A DNA stretch of 64,000 nucleotides from Liolophura sinensis (taxonomy: Eukaryota > Mollusca > Polyplacophora > Chitonida > Chitonidae): NCBI RefSeq assembly GCF_032854445.1, contig NC_088301.1, forward strand, positions 48,293,116 to 48,357,115, written 5' to 3'. This document shows, in pieces, positions 51,301-63,000 of the stretch; the stretch's first letter is position 1, and each line of letters starts with the position of its first letter. The position numbers and the translations under genes were made by a program. Below the pieces are notes generated by a model. That model was not told the origin of the DNA, made no database searches, and saw nothing but the letters and a program-made list of their open reading frames with translations.

Positions 51301-54300
51301 AAGGCTCTACTATTGTAACTCTGGCCTGATTGTAGGCCTTGATCACAGTCTTACAATCGACACCCTCTTGGCACAAAGGGATTATAAATAATAGTCAGAA
51401 ATCACAATCGGTTCGACCTTGTTGTAAATATCTACAATCGTTCCAAAATTAACCACAAGTACAAATACTTGCCTTAGGTAGACAGTTAGTAGCCTACTTT
51501 TTCTGTCAGATTAACAACCTCTATCCAATAATTACAAGGGTTCAGATATATGTACTTAAATTTCACTTTTAAAACAACTATCATTACAACAAGATGAAAT
51601 AATATGGAAGTTTTGAGATTGGCTCTTTTGTAAATCAATAACAGTTGCTCAAGGCGTCTTTATAACAGCTACACAATTGAATACCCGTACATACACACAT
51701 CCAACATAAATACTATCTTCTCACCATAGTGTTGGATAGATCTTCTTTTTTGCTAAGTCACCCTGAAAGCATACAAAAAATGAATAACCATTATTCAAAC
51801 ATGTAAACACATGAAGTTCTACTTATGGTGCTAACACTTACAATCAATATCATTATTACTTAATCATTACTTCATCATCAGACATCACAACTTTCCTGAA
51901 TGTTGAAAGTAAAAGAAGGCCAAAATGCGTTGAAAGGTTTTCAAATATTTGAATAGTAAGGTCGGTTTTATGAGCCATACTGCCAGCATCTAGGAACCCT
52001 GATGTCACATCACCTTTTTTCTTGATGTTCAGCAGAAGGCAGGAATATTTGGTTTTATCAGTAATCTTTTACTCACGGGTAAAAGACTTATTCCAACATT
52101 CAGTGTTGTGATTAGAGTTGGGAAAACTTCCTCTGATGTCTCTTAACTCTGATAGTATTAAGTTCATAGCGCCCACCTTATCATTCAAATGTTTGAATGC
52201 CTTCAACTCTCTTCACAAAAGTCCAAAAAAATAAATCAAAGTATATTTATGCATAGTTTTAAGTGGTCTACTTGGTGATGCCTACTTCAATTTTTAAAGG
52301 TCTTTTCCTTTTCTGCAATTAATGCTTCTGGGATATTTCATTCATGAAATTTTGTTTCCCTATTTCTCTCTTAAATTCATTTAATAAAATTTCCAAAATA
52401 CACCTTCAAAGCGACAACCCTTACAGACTTATTGAAGATGAGCATGTTACTATGTGTCATTTTAAAACAGATAAATCTGTGAAATAAGAATAAAGGTTAC
52501 CCAGGGAGATTTCTCGTATCAAGACATACTTAGCTTACAATTAACTTCCTTTTGCTTTCCAGTATACCATTCACATAACTGTGCAAGCTTAACAATGAAC
52601 TTAGGCACATAGGATATCAATACAATTTATTATATAGCAATCTTCCATTCATTATAAACTCATTATAAAAACTCACAATAATCCAAATTTGCCAAATGAA
52701 ATCCATGGCATTAATGAGCTACACATAATTGTCAGAGCACATGCACTGGCATGAGCACATGCACTGGCATAAATACACTTGCAGCTGAAAACCGTTTTTT
52801 TTTTTTTTTTTTCAACAGCACTGTCAAGCTAGATGTCGGTCAAGATTAATTTCAAGACAGGTGTGTGCATTGTAATTTCAGAAGTATTCTTGCCGGGATA
52901 ATAGTTCAATAACAGCAGGGTACAAATGAAGCCTAACCATTAAGCACTACCATAAAAGCCTTTTAATACACTATCATTTACACTGCTGTCAATTTGACTC
53001 CACACTGAACATACATTCAAAGCTGCAGGATTCCACTGTACATCTGCACACTTGTTACTACATGCTGATAGCGCAGAGTTCACCGGTGGTGTTAACTGTC
53101 AAAAGTCACCTAGACAGCAGGATGAGGTTTCCATGTGATTCAAGCATTGAAAAGAGATTAACCAAAAACTTGTCCATGAGATAATACATTATCTAAGCAT
53201 CATGCTCTCGCCCTGGAAAAGCTATTGTGATATAGAACTGCCAATCACATGTTCAATAGTGAAAACAGGTGTCAGTGTTTGTAGAGGCTACTATGCATTT
53301 CCTATTAAATGCCTTTTACATATGGCTTTATACATGTATATGTAGGTAATAGATGGTCTGTTTTTCATTTTTTTTCTTCTTACTTTTAATTCTCTATAAT
53401 CCTGTTTTAAAATACCTACAGAGGAAGTCCTGCCACATACATTCTATTTCATATGTCATTCACATGTATGCTGTTCAATGAATGATCTAAATACATAAAT
53501 TGACAGACAAGCCAAACGTAGTTAGTGAGCTATCAAAAGATTCATCATCTTAATAATCATGTGTCATAATTTAAAATAACACATTTTCTGATAAATTACA
53601 ATATCACTATGAAACCAACACCAACATATTATACAATAACATTATTCAGATTGTTACAGAGATAAAACAAAAGAATAGGGAAACTTAAGCTTCATAAAAG
53701 AACACTTATTTCAGTATTCCAAGACAAGAGGAATTTAATTTTTAATTAACTAACTAGGAGGGCATTATGTGCTACTGCAAAAGATCTGGAAGAAATCACT
53801 TAATTTTTGCAAATTCAGAAAAGGAAGTTTGTTTGAACATTCAGCAATTCAATAATCTCTATGACATTTACAGCCATGCACACTTCGTTGGTTCATGTTG
53901 TCTGGCATTGTATAGTAAAATGAATATGCTACTATCACACAGTAGCCAGAGGGTGGACAAATATACATGTACTATGCAAGGGGAGATAACCTTGCTTGCC
54001 TGTAAAGGTACTGACTAACTTTTTTCTACCCAGTACACGGCATTTTCAGAACAAGCCTGGAAATGACTTTTAAGTTGGTGCAGGACACAGTGGCAAATCT
54101 TCCAGCTACACAGTATTCACATCATTAAAAGAAAGTAACAATATCGTTTAAATGACAGTTTGTCCTGTACCAAACACTTGGCCTATATCAAAATACTATT
54201 TGGTGCAGGACCTTGTCCTTGTCCTGCTGTGTATTTCCAGGCTTATATTAATTGTTACTATTTTTATTGGGTTAAAATAAGATCAATATTAACACCATTA

Positions 54301-55053
54301 CAAAAAAATCTAGGATGTAATATCTACATGTGTGAGGCACATGTGTACCTCTAGAGGAAGAATAACTGACTGCATGTTAAACCTACAGTGAATGTAACAA
54401 GGAACCATCGCGTTCACATTGTGACTCAGCAGAATTTACTGACAATGATTTAAGGACAATGTAATGAGTGTGTTAATTATCACCACATTTTTTATTTACA
54501 ACAAATTGGCATTCCGCATGATGGGGATAGTGCAATGTCTAGTTGACCTCTATCATTCCTTGCTCGTCCTGTCACACGTGGCCCTCACAACCAAACTAAC
54601 TTTATATAACTTACTTATACAAGAACAGAAGGCCTACAGCAACTAGAAGATACATGTAGATACCAGTAGTAAATCTGCAGTAGTCTGATGTACTGTAATA
54701 TATTATGTTATATAATTCACTCCTGCAAGCAACTCGAGCCAAATAACTGATGATCATATCAATGAATACCAAAGCTTTACTCGTTCGTTCCTTTGTACAA
54801 CAATCCGAATATTTGCATGGTTCGTTATGAAACTCGGATAAGTCGCCTATCGTATAACATTGGTCATGACTTGCAATTTAAATGAAACATTTACACGTGT
54901 ACGGAGATTATCAACTGATAAGTTTTATATAAAACCTCCCACACTTACCGAAGCCCCCATGACAACAAATACGTGTGGTGTGTTGACATCTTTCAAAGAT
55001 TGCAATCCCTTTTGTATCAGCGCTAACCCTTCAGCTTCTCCCTTCGACGCCAT
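39235..55053 (-). CDS. G6PD: Glucose-6-phosphate 1-dehydrogenase, complete, with two alternative last exons
   Basis: First step of the oxidative pentose phosphate pathway: glucose-6-phosphate + NADP+ to 6-phosphogluconolactone + NADPH, in the cytosol. Minus-strand exons: 55053-54949, 51762-51725, 51021-50913, 50054-49846, 49477-49316, 48965-48840, 47650-47557, 46878-46752, 45750-45661, 44960-44746, 44372-44203, then either 41137-41053 or 39328-39235. All have GT-AG borders in phase, giving 509 or 512 aa (human 515). Seen: coenzyme loop GASGDLAKKK (33-42, split by intron 1), EKPFG (163-167), substrate motif RIDHYLGKE (191-199), catalytic His256 in [33 protein letters not shown]. The start MASKGEAEG is chosen because the family begins near here; the frame stays open upstream. 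Short N-terminus; nothing is missing. Divergent from SUV39H, convergent with IDH3G. Confidence 0.95.
39660..40740. other. Interval between the two G6PD terminal exons
   Basis: About 1.1 kb with no recognised exon. It belongs to the intron for the distal isoform and lies beyond the 3' end of the proximal isoform. Open frames of 76-106 aa here show no family features. Confidence 0.5.
40748..40753 (-). terminator. Candidate proximal G6PD polyadenylation signal
   Basis: AATAAA on the minus strand about 300 bases after the TAG of the proximal terminal exon and well before the distal exon. It would allow a self-contained short transcript, so choice of the last exon may be coupled to choice of poly(A) site. 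Confidence 0.5.
41053..41137 (-). CDS. G6PD: G6PD alternative terminal exon, proximal (isoform ending WEGFA)
   Basis: The acceptor TTTTTGATTTCAG leads to [17 protein letters not shown], then TGTYKW and EGFA, stop TAG at 41055-41053. It yields a 509-aa protein when joined to exon 11 (donor after 44203, intron 3.1 kb). YTGTYKW is closest to the human YEGTYKW. The end is six residues shorter than human, and a stretch of 14 T lies about 60 bases beyond the stop on the plus strand (A on the transcript). Confidence 0.88.
41754..41945 (+). repeat. Dispersed repeat Y, copy 1 (G6PD last intron)
   Basis: A GC-richer island in AT-rich intron sequence, starting GATCCTAACCATCAATCCTC and containing several GACCATG/GGTCGGC words. 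It matches 42812-42970 in inverted orientation (CTAACCATCAATCCT, then a TATGCC..CCA.. series). Non-coding; the 96-aa open frame over it is an artefact. Confidence 0.55.
42812..42970 (-). repeat. Dispersed repeat Y, copy 2 (inverted relative to copy 1)
   Basis: Its reverse complement starts GGACCCTAACCATCAATCCT and continues with GTCAGATGGTCC, ATATGCCCAC and GGTCTGCC blocks in the order seen in copy 1. The copies are about 0.87 kb apart in the same intron. Confidence 0.55.
47221..47255. repeat. TATATTA-type short tandem repeat
   Basis: TTATA/TATAT words repeat imperfectly for 35 bases inside the G6PD intron between exons 7 and 8. Confidence 0.85.
50150..50260 (-). repeat. Dispersed repeat remnant in G6PD intron 3
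   Basis: GGAGGAAACCGGAGTGCCC followed further on by ACAAACTTTCCCACAT resembles the remnants near 1160-1290 and 3420-3620. It is strongly decayed. Confidence 0.35.
50469..50680 (-). repeat. SINE family A, best-preserved reverse copy (G6PD intron 3)
   Basis: On the minus strand: CACCAATGCAGTCGC, then a tRNA B box GTTCAAGTCC, GGTTTCCTCTCCGGCAGTAC, GGATGGTTGTGGGTTTCCCC, GGTTTCCTCCCACCAT, GAAATATTCTTGAGTACGGC and an (AAAT)n tail. The A box side is truncated. Confidence 0.85.
51763..54948. other. G6PD intron 1
   Basis: A 3.2-kb intron between the first and second coding exons. It holds a 17-base T run near 52796, a short direct repeat (GAGCACATGCACTGGCAT twice near 52736-52771) and a SINE family B fragment. 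No internal gene was recognised. Confidence 0.7.
54506..54570 (+). repeat. SINE family B fragment in G6PD intron 1
   Basis: GCATGATGGGGATAGTGCAA followed by TGTCTAGTTGACC aligns with the middle of the family B copy at 28781-29088. Confidence 0.6.
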
Positions 55054-55521
55054 ATTCCTCTTTTCCACAGCAGACGATTTCTGCTCCAGAGTGCCCGGAT
55101 GTTCACGCACTTCCTGGTTTTTACTCGCTAGTGTCAATGAGCAAAGTCCGGGTTTAGAATGTTGTTTCTCATTTATGTTGTTCCTGTATGTACGGTACAT
55201 GAGGGTCATAAGACATATCACTCAAAGGCTAGCTTCTACCTAACCAAAGACCTTACGAATTTCTCACAGCTTTCCGCCTGTCACTGACGTACATCAAACA
55301 TACACGTAAAGCGTACGCTATAATAGTACAAGCATAAGACATATATAACTGAATGTATACATCTACATATGTTGGTCAAATCACCGAGTACGTGCCTGCA
55401 TGACAAAGTATATATGACAATGTTTCATTGTGATGAAGAAAAGTGCACAAAATGTTTAAAACGAACATATAATTTTAGAAAACATTTAATTTTCTATAAA
55501 TTTAACGCGTTTCAGTTGGCC

Positions 55522-55529
55522 CTTATATA
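55522..55529 (-). promoter_or_regulatory. Possible TATA box for G6PD
   Basis: TATATAAG on the minus strand about 470 bases before the G6PD start codon. The distance would leave a long 5' UTR or an unseen 5' intron, so this is weak. Confidence 0.2.
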
Positions 55530-55697
55530 TAAGAAATCAACGTATAATATATTTTCAAAAATACGATTTTTTTTTCCTTTAATTTTTAATTTGCATTTTT
55601 ATTTATGAATCGGGGGGGGGGGGTCACCTTATAACAGCTACATATTAAAATGCAGCTGTCACACGTAATCCGTACCCTTCTTGTACTTGACAAAATA

Positions 55698-55715
55698 CAC
55701 GTGAAGATGACGTCA
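55698..55715. promoter_or_regulatory. E-box and CRE pair upstream of G6PD
   Basis: A palindromic E-box CACGTG (55698-55703) and a full palindromic cAMP response element TGACGTCA (55708-55715) lie 4 bases apart, about 650 bases before the G6PD ATG. USF/MYC/MiT-type bHLH factors and CREB/ATF-type bZIP factors are the known binders of these words. Function here is inferred. Confidence 0.45.
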
Positions 55716-56798
55716 GCTTATGCTGTCTACTCTCGAGCTTCAGAGCTGCTGTCAGACAGACCTAGCGCCTATCAGTGGGGTATTGCTGAGAGGATTACTG
55801 GTACAAGGTATTATAATTACCGACTCGTGACCTGGAGAGGTGTATTTTGTGACAGCTTAATTCCTAGACAAGGTTGTACCCATGAGGGTGGAGTTGGAAT
55901 GGGGGAGCACTGCTTCCTATATTCATATAGTGGCCACACAAAACATTGTATAAAAAATTACGCTAATTAATACAGATATAAATTTAAGACATTAACCGAA
56001 TTCCACGGCAAATGCACTGGTCCAAAGTCAAAGTATAACAGTAGCAGAGTTAGTTCATACCGCAATTAAAATACCGTTTTGCAAATATAGGAAAAATTAG
56101 CAACTTTGCAATAGATGAAAAGTGGAAAAATGTATTGTCTTGGTGATTAAATATGTAGGCCCTACCGGTACGCATTTTGTTAAAATTACAAGTCACCTTT
56201 TAATTGTTGGTGCATACAGTACGTATAGGCCTACGTAGGGGGCCCTAGACAAATTATGGTGTTGGTTTGGGGTGGGGTGAGCGGTTTGTCACATCAAAGT
56301 GGCTAGTTAAGAATATTTAAAAGAATATTGCAAAAATTAAGTGTGCTTAGCTTAATTGTTCGGCTTTTTTCAACCAGCTGCACAAGATAAAAAGAAATCT
56401 ACAAGCAGCTATTTATGCAACAAACGGCAAATACCTTGAGAACACGCACAAACAGAATTATTCTACATGTACATAGGCCTATGTTATCACGTAACTACCG
56501 GTGTATCAATTCATGGCCGTCAATTTGGCTTCAGTCTTGTAGGTAAAATACGGAATGAACACTTGGTGTGCATTTTGAGATATTTGTCTTTTTCACACGA
56601 TACATCGCTTCGCATTAAAGGCAGATGGTTAATATGTCTGTGATTCCTGTAACAACATATCAGAATTAATACGATGGTGCCACTGAAGTATAATTTACAC
56701 GGTAAGGGGGGATTTACAAAATTTCGGGTTTTTTCCCCTTTGTTTTGCCTTCAAAACATTTATCTCCCTTTAAAAACAACCGCCCACTTTCAATCAGT

Positions 56799-56884
56799 CA
56801 CGTGATTTGTAATAAGCCAATCAGATTGTAGGCCGGGAAAATTACGAGTCGCGCCCGCAGTAGCGGGCTTCCGCTCTTTATATA
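56799..56884 (+). promoter_or_regulatory. SUV39H promoter elements
   Basis: In order: E-box CACGTG (56799-56804), CCAAT box in AGCCAATCAG (56815-56824), the GC-rich palindrome GCCCGC-AGTA-GCGGGC (56853-56868, E2F-like words) and a TATA-like TTTATATA (56877-56884). They lie 130-215 bases before the ATG at 57013, as expected for a TATA-type start near 56910. Confidence 0.6.
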
Positions 56885-57012
56885 GGCCAAGTTGAAATGC
56901 AGAAGTTGCTCCGTGATATGTTTTATCTGTTAAATGAAGTCGTAACTAATTTTAACTAGTACTACAGTGACCTTTACCCTTATGACAAATGTTTAATTAA
57001 TTGTTTGTTACC

Positions 57013-60000
57013 ATGGAGGATAAAGGAATTTATGAATATGACGTACAAGTCGCTTGTCTCTCGGACATCGTTGGGTTGCAAAGAAAATGTGAACAACAAC
57101 AACTTCAGTTCTCGGCCGAAACAAATGAGTTCTTGTTATACCAAACCCTTAAACAAGTTGGTCCCATATTAGCCCAGAAACTGATATCTAAGCGTAAGTT
57201 ATTTAAAATTATGCTCTAGATATTTGCATGACAGTAGTTTGATTTTTATTGACAGTGTCGACCCGGTATCGAATATTAAAATAAATGTGCCAGACTTCAT
57301 CGTTTCCTAAAGTTGTAGTAGTCAAGCGAACGTGTGTGTACGGCATTATATTATAACCTTTTGGGATAAAATAAGATTCTTTTTGACCAGTTTTGCAATG
57401 TCAATTCACCTAATGTAAATCTCCTGAAATAAAAATTTGAATACCTTAATCCTACGCCTATGCCACCTGATATAATTACAATTTATGTGGTTGTGGAATG
57501 TACTCTGAAAGCGAGCAGCAAAGTTGCGAGAGTTACAGAGAGAAACGGCCCCAAATGTGTCGAATAGACTGTAAGGAACATTTATCACAATTTAACTAAC
57601 CTAATCTTATGTTGGCCTAACCAAAATGAGGCCATGGTTATAAGACAAATTTTTTAAAAAGTACATTTTTAGGGTTTACCCTAGTACAACTGTCTTTTTG
57701 AAAACTCGCTAAATGCTATGGTATAGGCTCGGAAAATGTGACTATTTTTCCTAAACAGATGTGATTACCATTGACCATTTTAATTCAGCGAGTCTCACAA
57801 CAGGTTGGTTACTTAGAGACCACATGGTTGACACCAATTTATACTAGGGAAGACTTTATGCCAGTGTGAACAGCAGTAAATATCCCTTACCATCCTTACC
57901 GACACATTTGTGGCTGTTTCTCACTGTAACTCTCGCAACTGTGATGCTTGTTTTCAGAGTTACTAAAATTTATTCCAAGTTATTTCGCAATTAAAATTTA
58001 TGGCACGTAATATCATGAAACATTTCATAAATAAGGCTTCCATTATATATATGTGGCTACGTTTCTGTATTGGACTGACTTCAGTTATAAATTGTAAGTT
58101 TATTGCATGATCTATTTGACAAATATATCTCATCTTGATGGCAATGATGAAAATATAACCTGAATAGAATATAGCATGACTCATCAGTTTACATGGAATT
58201 CTACATTTCAGTGGTTGAAAAGGGCCAATTGAATTGGGATGAAAATGAAGATTATGAAGTTGAACAGATAGTTGATCACTGCTGTGAAGATGTAAGTTTA
58301 GTCATTCAAATATTTTACAGCAACTAATAGTAGCATTTGTTGCCAAAACAACTTTTTTTCTGTAGAAAATTAATGAAGTTATAAGCCAAGGTAACATACT
58401 TGACCATGTACATAGTATTAGTCATCGTGGTTGGTTGAGCGGGGAAAGGAAGATCACTATCAATTTTCACACAAACCACGTCAGTGCTTCAAAGCCAGGA
58501 GAAAGAGTGTTGTCTAAACTTTCATCAGAATTTGTTACGAAGGCAGGGTAGATCAAGGGACTGGCGAGATAAAGGCGTAGACTCAGGAGGTGGAAGATGT
58601 CGCTGGCAGAGGCTAGCATGGCTAGCTGACAAGGCTGGCTGGCAAAGCAGGCTGACCCAAGGCAAGAAGAAGTGATACTTCACTCTGTGTTTATTTTTTA
58701 GATGTCACAGCCACATTCAGTTCTTCAGATAATGTTTTTGTCAGATGGAGAACTGTCCTCCCGACTTCGAAAGAGTTGGAATACGTTACTTGTGACTTTC
58801 CAAGTATGCGATGCCGCAGGACACATTTTTTTACCCAACACTTCACTGTTTTGGGTCACCAGTAATACACCTGCAAAGTGTGAAGTTGATCAAGTGAAAG
58901 GGGGTGAAGAAAAGATATAGGTCCCTAGGCCTACATGTGCATATATGTATACATAGGCCGACAAGTAAAGAGATTCTTTCCTCTGTAGTTATATAGGACT
59001 AGCCGTATACAAGTAGATGTAGGGCTACATTTAAATTGCCCAAAAACATTCTAGAATAAAGTAATTATTTCAGCTCTTCTGCAAGAGGAATGAATTTGAA
59101 TGAAGTTAATACATTTATTTTGCATCAACCTTTGTGGGGTTCATGTCAGTAACTCACTCACTGACAATTTTATTCTGTACTTTTCATTCCTTGTGCTTTG
59201 ATACCAGGTAAATTGTTTTTTACCTGCATAAACATTTCTTGGCCCATACAAACTTGTTAACAACTGCCATTATTGGATCAAAAGATGATAAAACAGTCTT
59301 TGATCGAGGTTAAATCCAAATTTTGGGCCTATATCAGCAGACAAGACTTTGTTATTTTGTGCTTTAATTATTGGCAGTATATCATAGATACATGTATGTG
59401 TCAGGAACTGGACGATTCGTGTGGAATTCAAATCAGAGATTTGGGAACGGTAAGGATGATTCTGCGCAATATAGAAGCAGAAGTTGCAGTATAGTAACCA
59501 AAAAGACCATTTTTAACCCTTTGCTATATCATCTTCATGGAAAACACTCGATAATGTCACAGAGACAAATATCACGGTAGGCAATCTCTTGATTGGGACA
59601 GGACTGTCTGCTTTAAATCTTGCATGTACACTGGGTTTCGGAAACTTTACACAAATCTACTGTTTTAATTTTAGAAGCGTATCATCTAATTTTTAAGCGT
59701 ATTTACAGCCGTACGCCCCTTATCTGTAACACTGAAATGAAATATACCTGTACGTCAAAATTTGCCAGTTCCCATGGAAATTACTGTGTCAAGGTTTTGC
59801 TGCATCAGGTGAGTAAGACACCTGACGAGCTCTAAACAAAGGGTTATCGACCTATCAAATAGCGTAGAAACTACTCTCAGGGGTAATAATGTTTCGTACA
59901 CCTTTGACTTCTAGGCATTATATGATGAATTGGTCATGAACTTTTAGCTCTTTCACCATTATAACCTAAACCTCAGTGATTCTATTTTTAACTGTAGTTT

Positions 60001-63000
60001 TTTCTACACATTTTTATTAAGGCAAGCAGAATTAAATGTGGCCCAAATATGAGATGCGCAGTCTGCACCTTATTCATCTTGTTAGAACTTAATTATGTAC
60101 ATGCCTGTAAATCTGGTTATGCCAAGCAATTAGTGAGATTTTTTATGCATCTTTTTTGGGTGGCATACCTGAATGTGTTATCAAGCCTGTGACATTATTA
60201 CTAAATCTTAGTGATTTAACCCACATCTTGAAGAAGGTTTACCCCACACTTGACCCCTGTGGAAATACTGCTGAGTGCAGGACATTATCCTTGTTCTGCA
60301 GCTTATTCCTAAGCTTTATTATATTGTCTTTATTAGATAATGGTTAACTTTGCACAAGATATTATTATACAAGATCTGATGTATCATCTATATGTAACTA
60401 TTTTGTTTTAAAGGGCAAAGATTATTACCTCATTAAGTGGAAAGGTTGGAGTCGAGCATACAACTCATGGGAACCAAATGATAACCTGAACTGTGAAGGC
60501 CTTCTGGATGAGTTTCAAAGGTTGAACAGTGCAAAAATGAAGAAAAATGGGACACTAAAACGAGCTGCTGTTGCATACCCAGAGTCGAAGAAATCTTTTC
60601 GGAACATGCAGTTAAATGAGCTGTGGGAGAAAATAAATAAGAATGGAATGCATGAGAAGTTGACCCCACTAGAGCTCTTGTCTGCATCAAGCCCCAAAAA
60701 GGTGAAAGGTTTGTTAGCACTGGGATCTAGGTCAAAACATACACGAAAACTTCGCTTCAAGCCAGCACCAAACTATAAGAGCAAGAAGACAAAGAACTAT
60801 AAGGAAAAAAAGGCAGAAATGAAGAAAGCTCTGTGGGAATGGGAAGCGCATTTAAATTCTATTTGTACAGATCCTTCTCCCATAGTAGTGGAGAATGACG
60901 TAGATCTGGAAGGTCCTCCTGACAATTTCGAATACATCAATGATTATCGTGCAGGGGAAGGCATTCATATACCTCAGGACCCAATAATGGGCTGCGACTG
61001 TGGCACCTGTAACAAGAAAGGCCCTTGCTGTCCACATAACAGCGGGGCTGAATTTGCATACTATAGATGTAAACGAGTGATGGTTCCACAAGGTACTCCA
61101 ATCTATGAGTGTAACAAGCGGTGTAAATGTGATGATAATTGTGCCAACAGAGTGGTCCAGCAGGGCCGCAAGTGTAAAGTGAGCATCTTCCGTACCAATA
61201 ATGGCAGAGGTTGGGGCGTGAAGACCTTGCAGAAGATGAAGAAAGGGACGTTTGTGATGGAATATGTTGGAGAGGTAAATTAATAATCTGATTCCGTTTG
61301 TAACAGTGTATCTGCTAAAAATTTAACCTACCTATACAAAACCTATCTGCAGTACTGCAGTTGTCTCATGATGCAATTCAAAATTTCATAAGTGCCAGTT
61401 TACTTTGCTCTCACTCCCATTCATAACAAATATGACCTCTTCTGTGTGGTAAATGACCTAAAATTTCGAAAACATTCTTTATGACCGGAATTTTTAAATG
61501 GAAAGCTATTTTCTTTAAATATTTCCCCGATTCCTTTACAGGTGATAACCAGTGAGGAAGCGGAGCGCCGCGGGAAGATCTATGATGCTGAAGGTAGAAC
61601 TTACCTTTTTGACTTAGACTACAATGATGGAGATTGTCCATTCACTGTCGATGCTGGATTCTGTGGGAACATATCTCACTTTGTTAACCATTCGGTGAGT
61701 TTAATTGTAAACCGTTAGGAGGTAATACAGACAATGGTATTCTTTGCACACACGTGTAACAGATTTACAAACCATATTGGGAGTGTGAGAAGGTCTGCCT
61801 GCACTCTGCGGATGGTCGTGGGTTTTTTCCTCGTGTCACAATGCTGGCTGCTATATAAGTGAAATATTCTTGAGTTTGGCATAAAACGGCAATTAAATAC
61901 TGCTAAATAAAATACATCAAACCATGATGTACATGCTGTCTTTCATTTTTTTTGTCGTTTGTGAGTGAAAGTGTCCATTCCAGCAAGATACTTCAGTGGC
62001 GGCAGCATGGACTCACCCTGCCACAAGAGGCTGCAGTATATGTACACACACCTATAGACTCCTCATCTTTATATCACCGAAAAATTGTTACATACAACAT
62101 TAAACCACAAACATTCATTCTGTTTTTTCATTCCATTCAACATCCTTCCTCATATGAATTGGTTGAGGTTATGTGTACTTTTGGAATTTTGTATATATGA
62201 GCAAATGTATAATATACATCTGAAAATCTGCTTATCCAAGAACCATTTCCCACCTACTACTACATGCTGAAAAGAAAAGGAAAATTGTATAAAAATATGT
62301 ATGATGTTTTACAGTGTGACCCAAACTTGGTTGTGTATGGAGTATGGATAAATACTTTAGATCCTCGACTGCCGCGCATAGCGCTTTTTTCTGCTCGAGA
62401 CATCGACAAAGGAGAGGAACTGACGTTTGATTACATGATGACAGGTACAAATACTATTATTAAGCTATTCTTTGATTTACATGCTTAGAATTATTGTTAA
62501 ATGTTTCCTGTTATATGGTAATACATGTACTAGAAAGTTTTATACCATGAATTGAACAAGTGTGGCACATTGAACATTAGTGTAGCTTGACCTAAATGGA
62601 AATATGTACATGCAGTGGTAAGCTAAAACATGAGGGGCCTCCATGACCTGGTGGTTAACATGCCATGCAATGCAATGAAATGACCCAAATGCCTGTCAAC
62701 AGTGCAGTTGCTTTGAGTTCATGTCCAGTTCATGCTGGCTTCCTCTCCAGCTGTACCTGGGTAGGTTTTCCAGCAAGCTGCGGATGGCTGTGGGTGGAGC
62801 CCGGTTTCCTCCCACCATAATGCTGGCCACTGTCATGTAAGTGAAATATTCTTTGAGCACAAGATATAACATCAAACATCAGTAAATAAATAAATAAAAT
62901 CAAAAAACAGTTTGTAGATATACATGTACCATTTTATTTAAGCTACTTAGAGCTATGTGAAATTTCTGAATCCTTAGAGCTTAAGCTGGAATTTCGGAAG

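Larger units (their letters stand above)
55054..57012. other. Divergent intergenic region G6PD / SUV39H
   Basis: About 1.96 kb between two start codons that point away from each other. It carries the candidate promoter elements listed separately and a run of about 13 G at 55613-55624. A plus-strand open frame (55650-55970) is present but has no recognised relatives. Confidence 0.7.

Noticed and set aside
54860-55243. 127-aa plus-strand open frame over G6PD exon 1
   Set aside because: It is the antisense shadow of the G6PD first coding exon and its open 5' extension.
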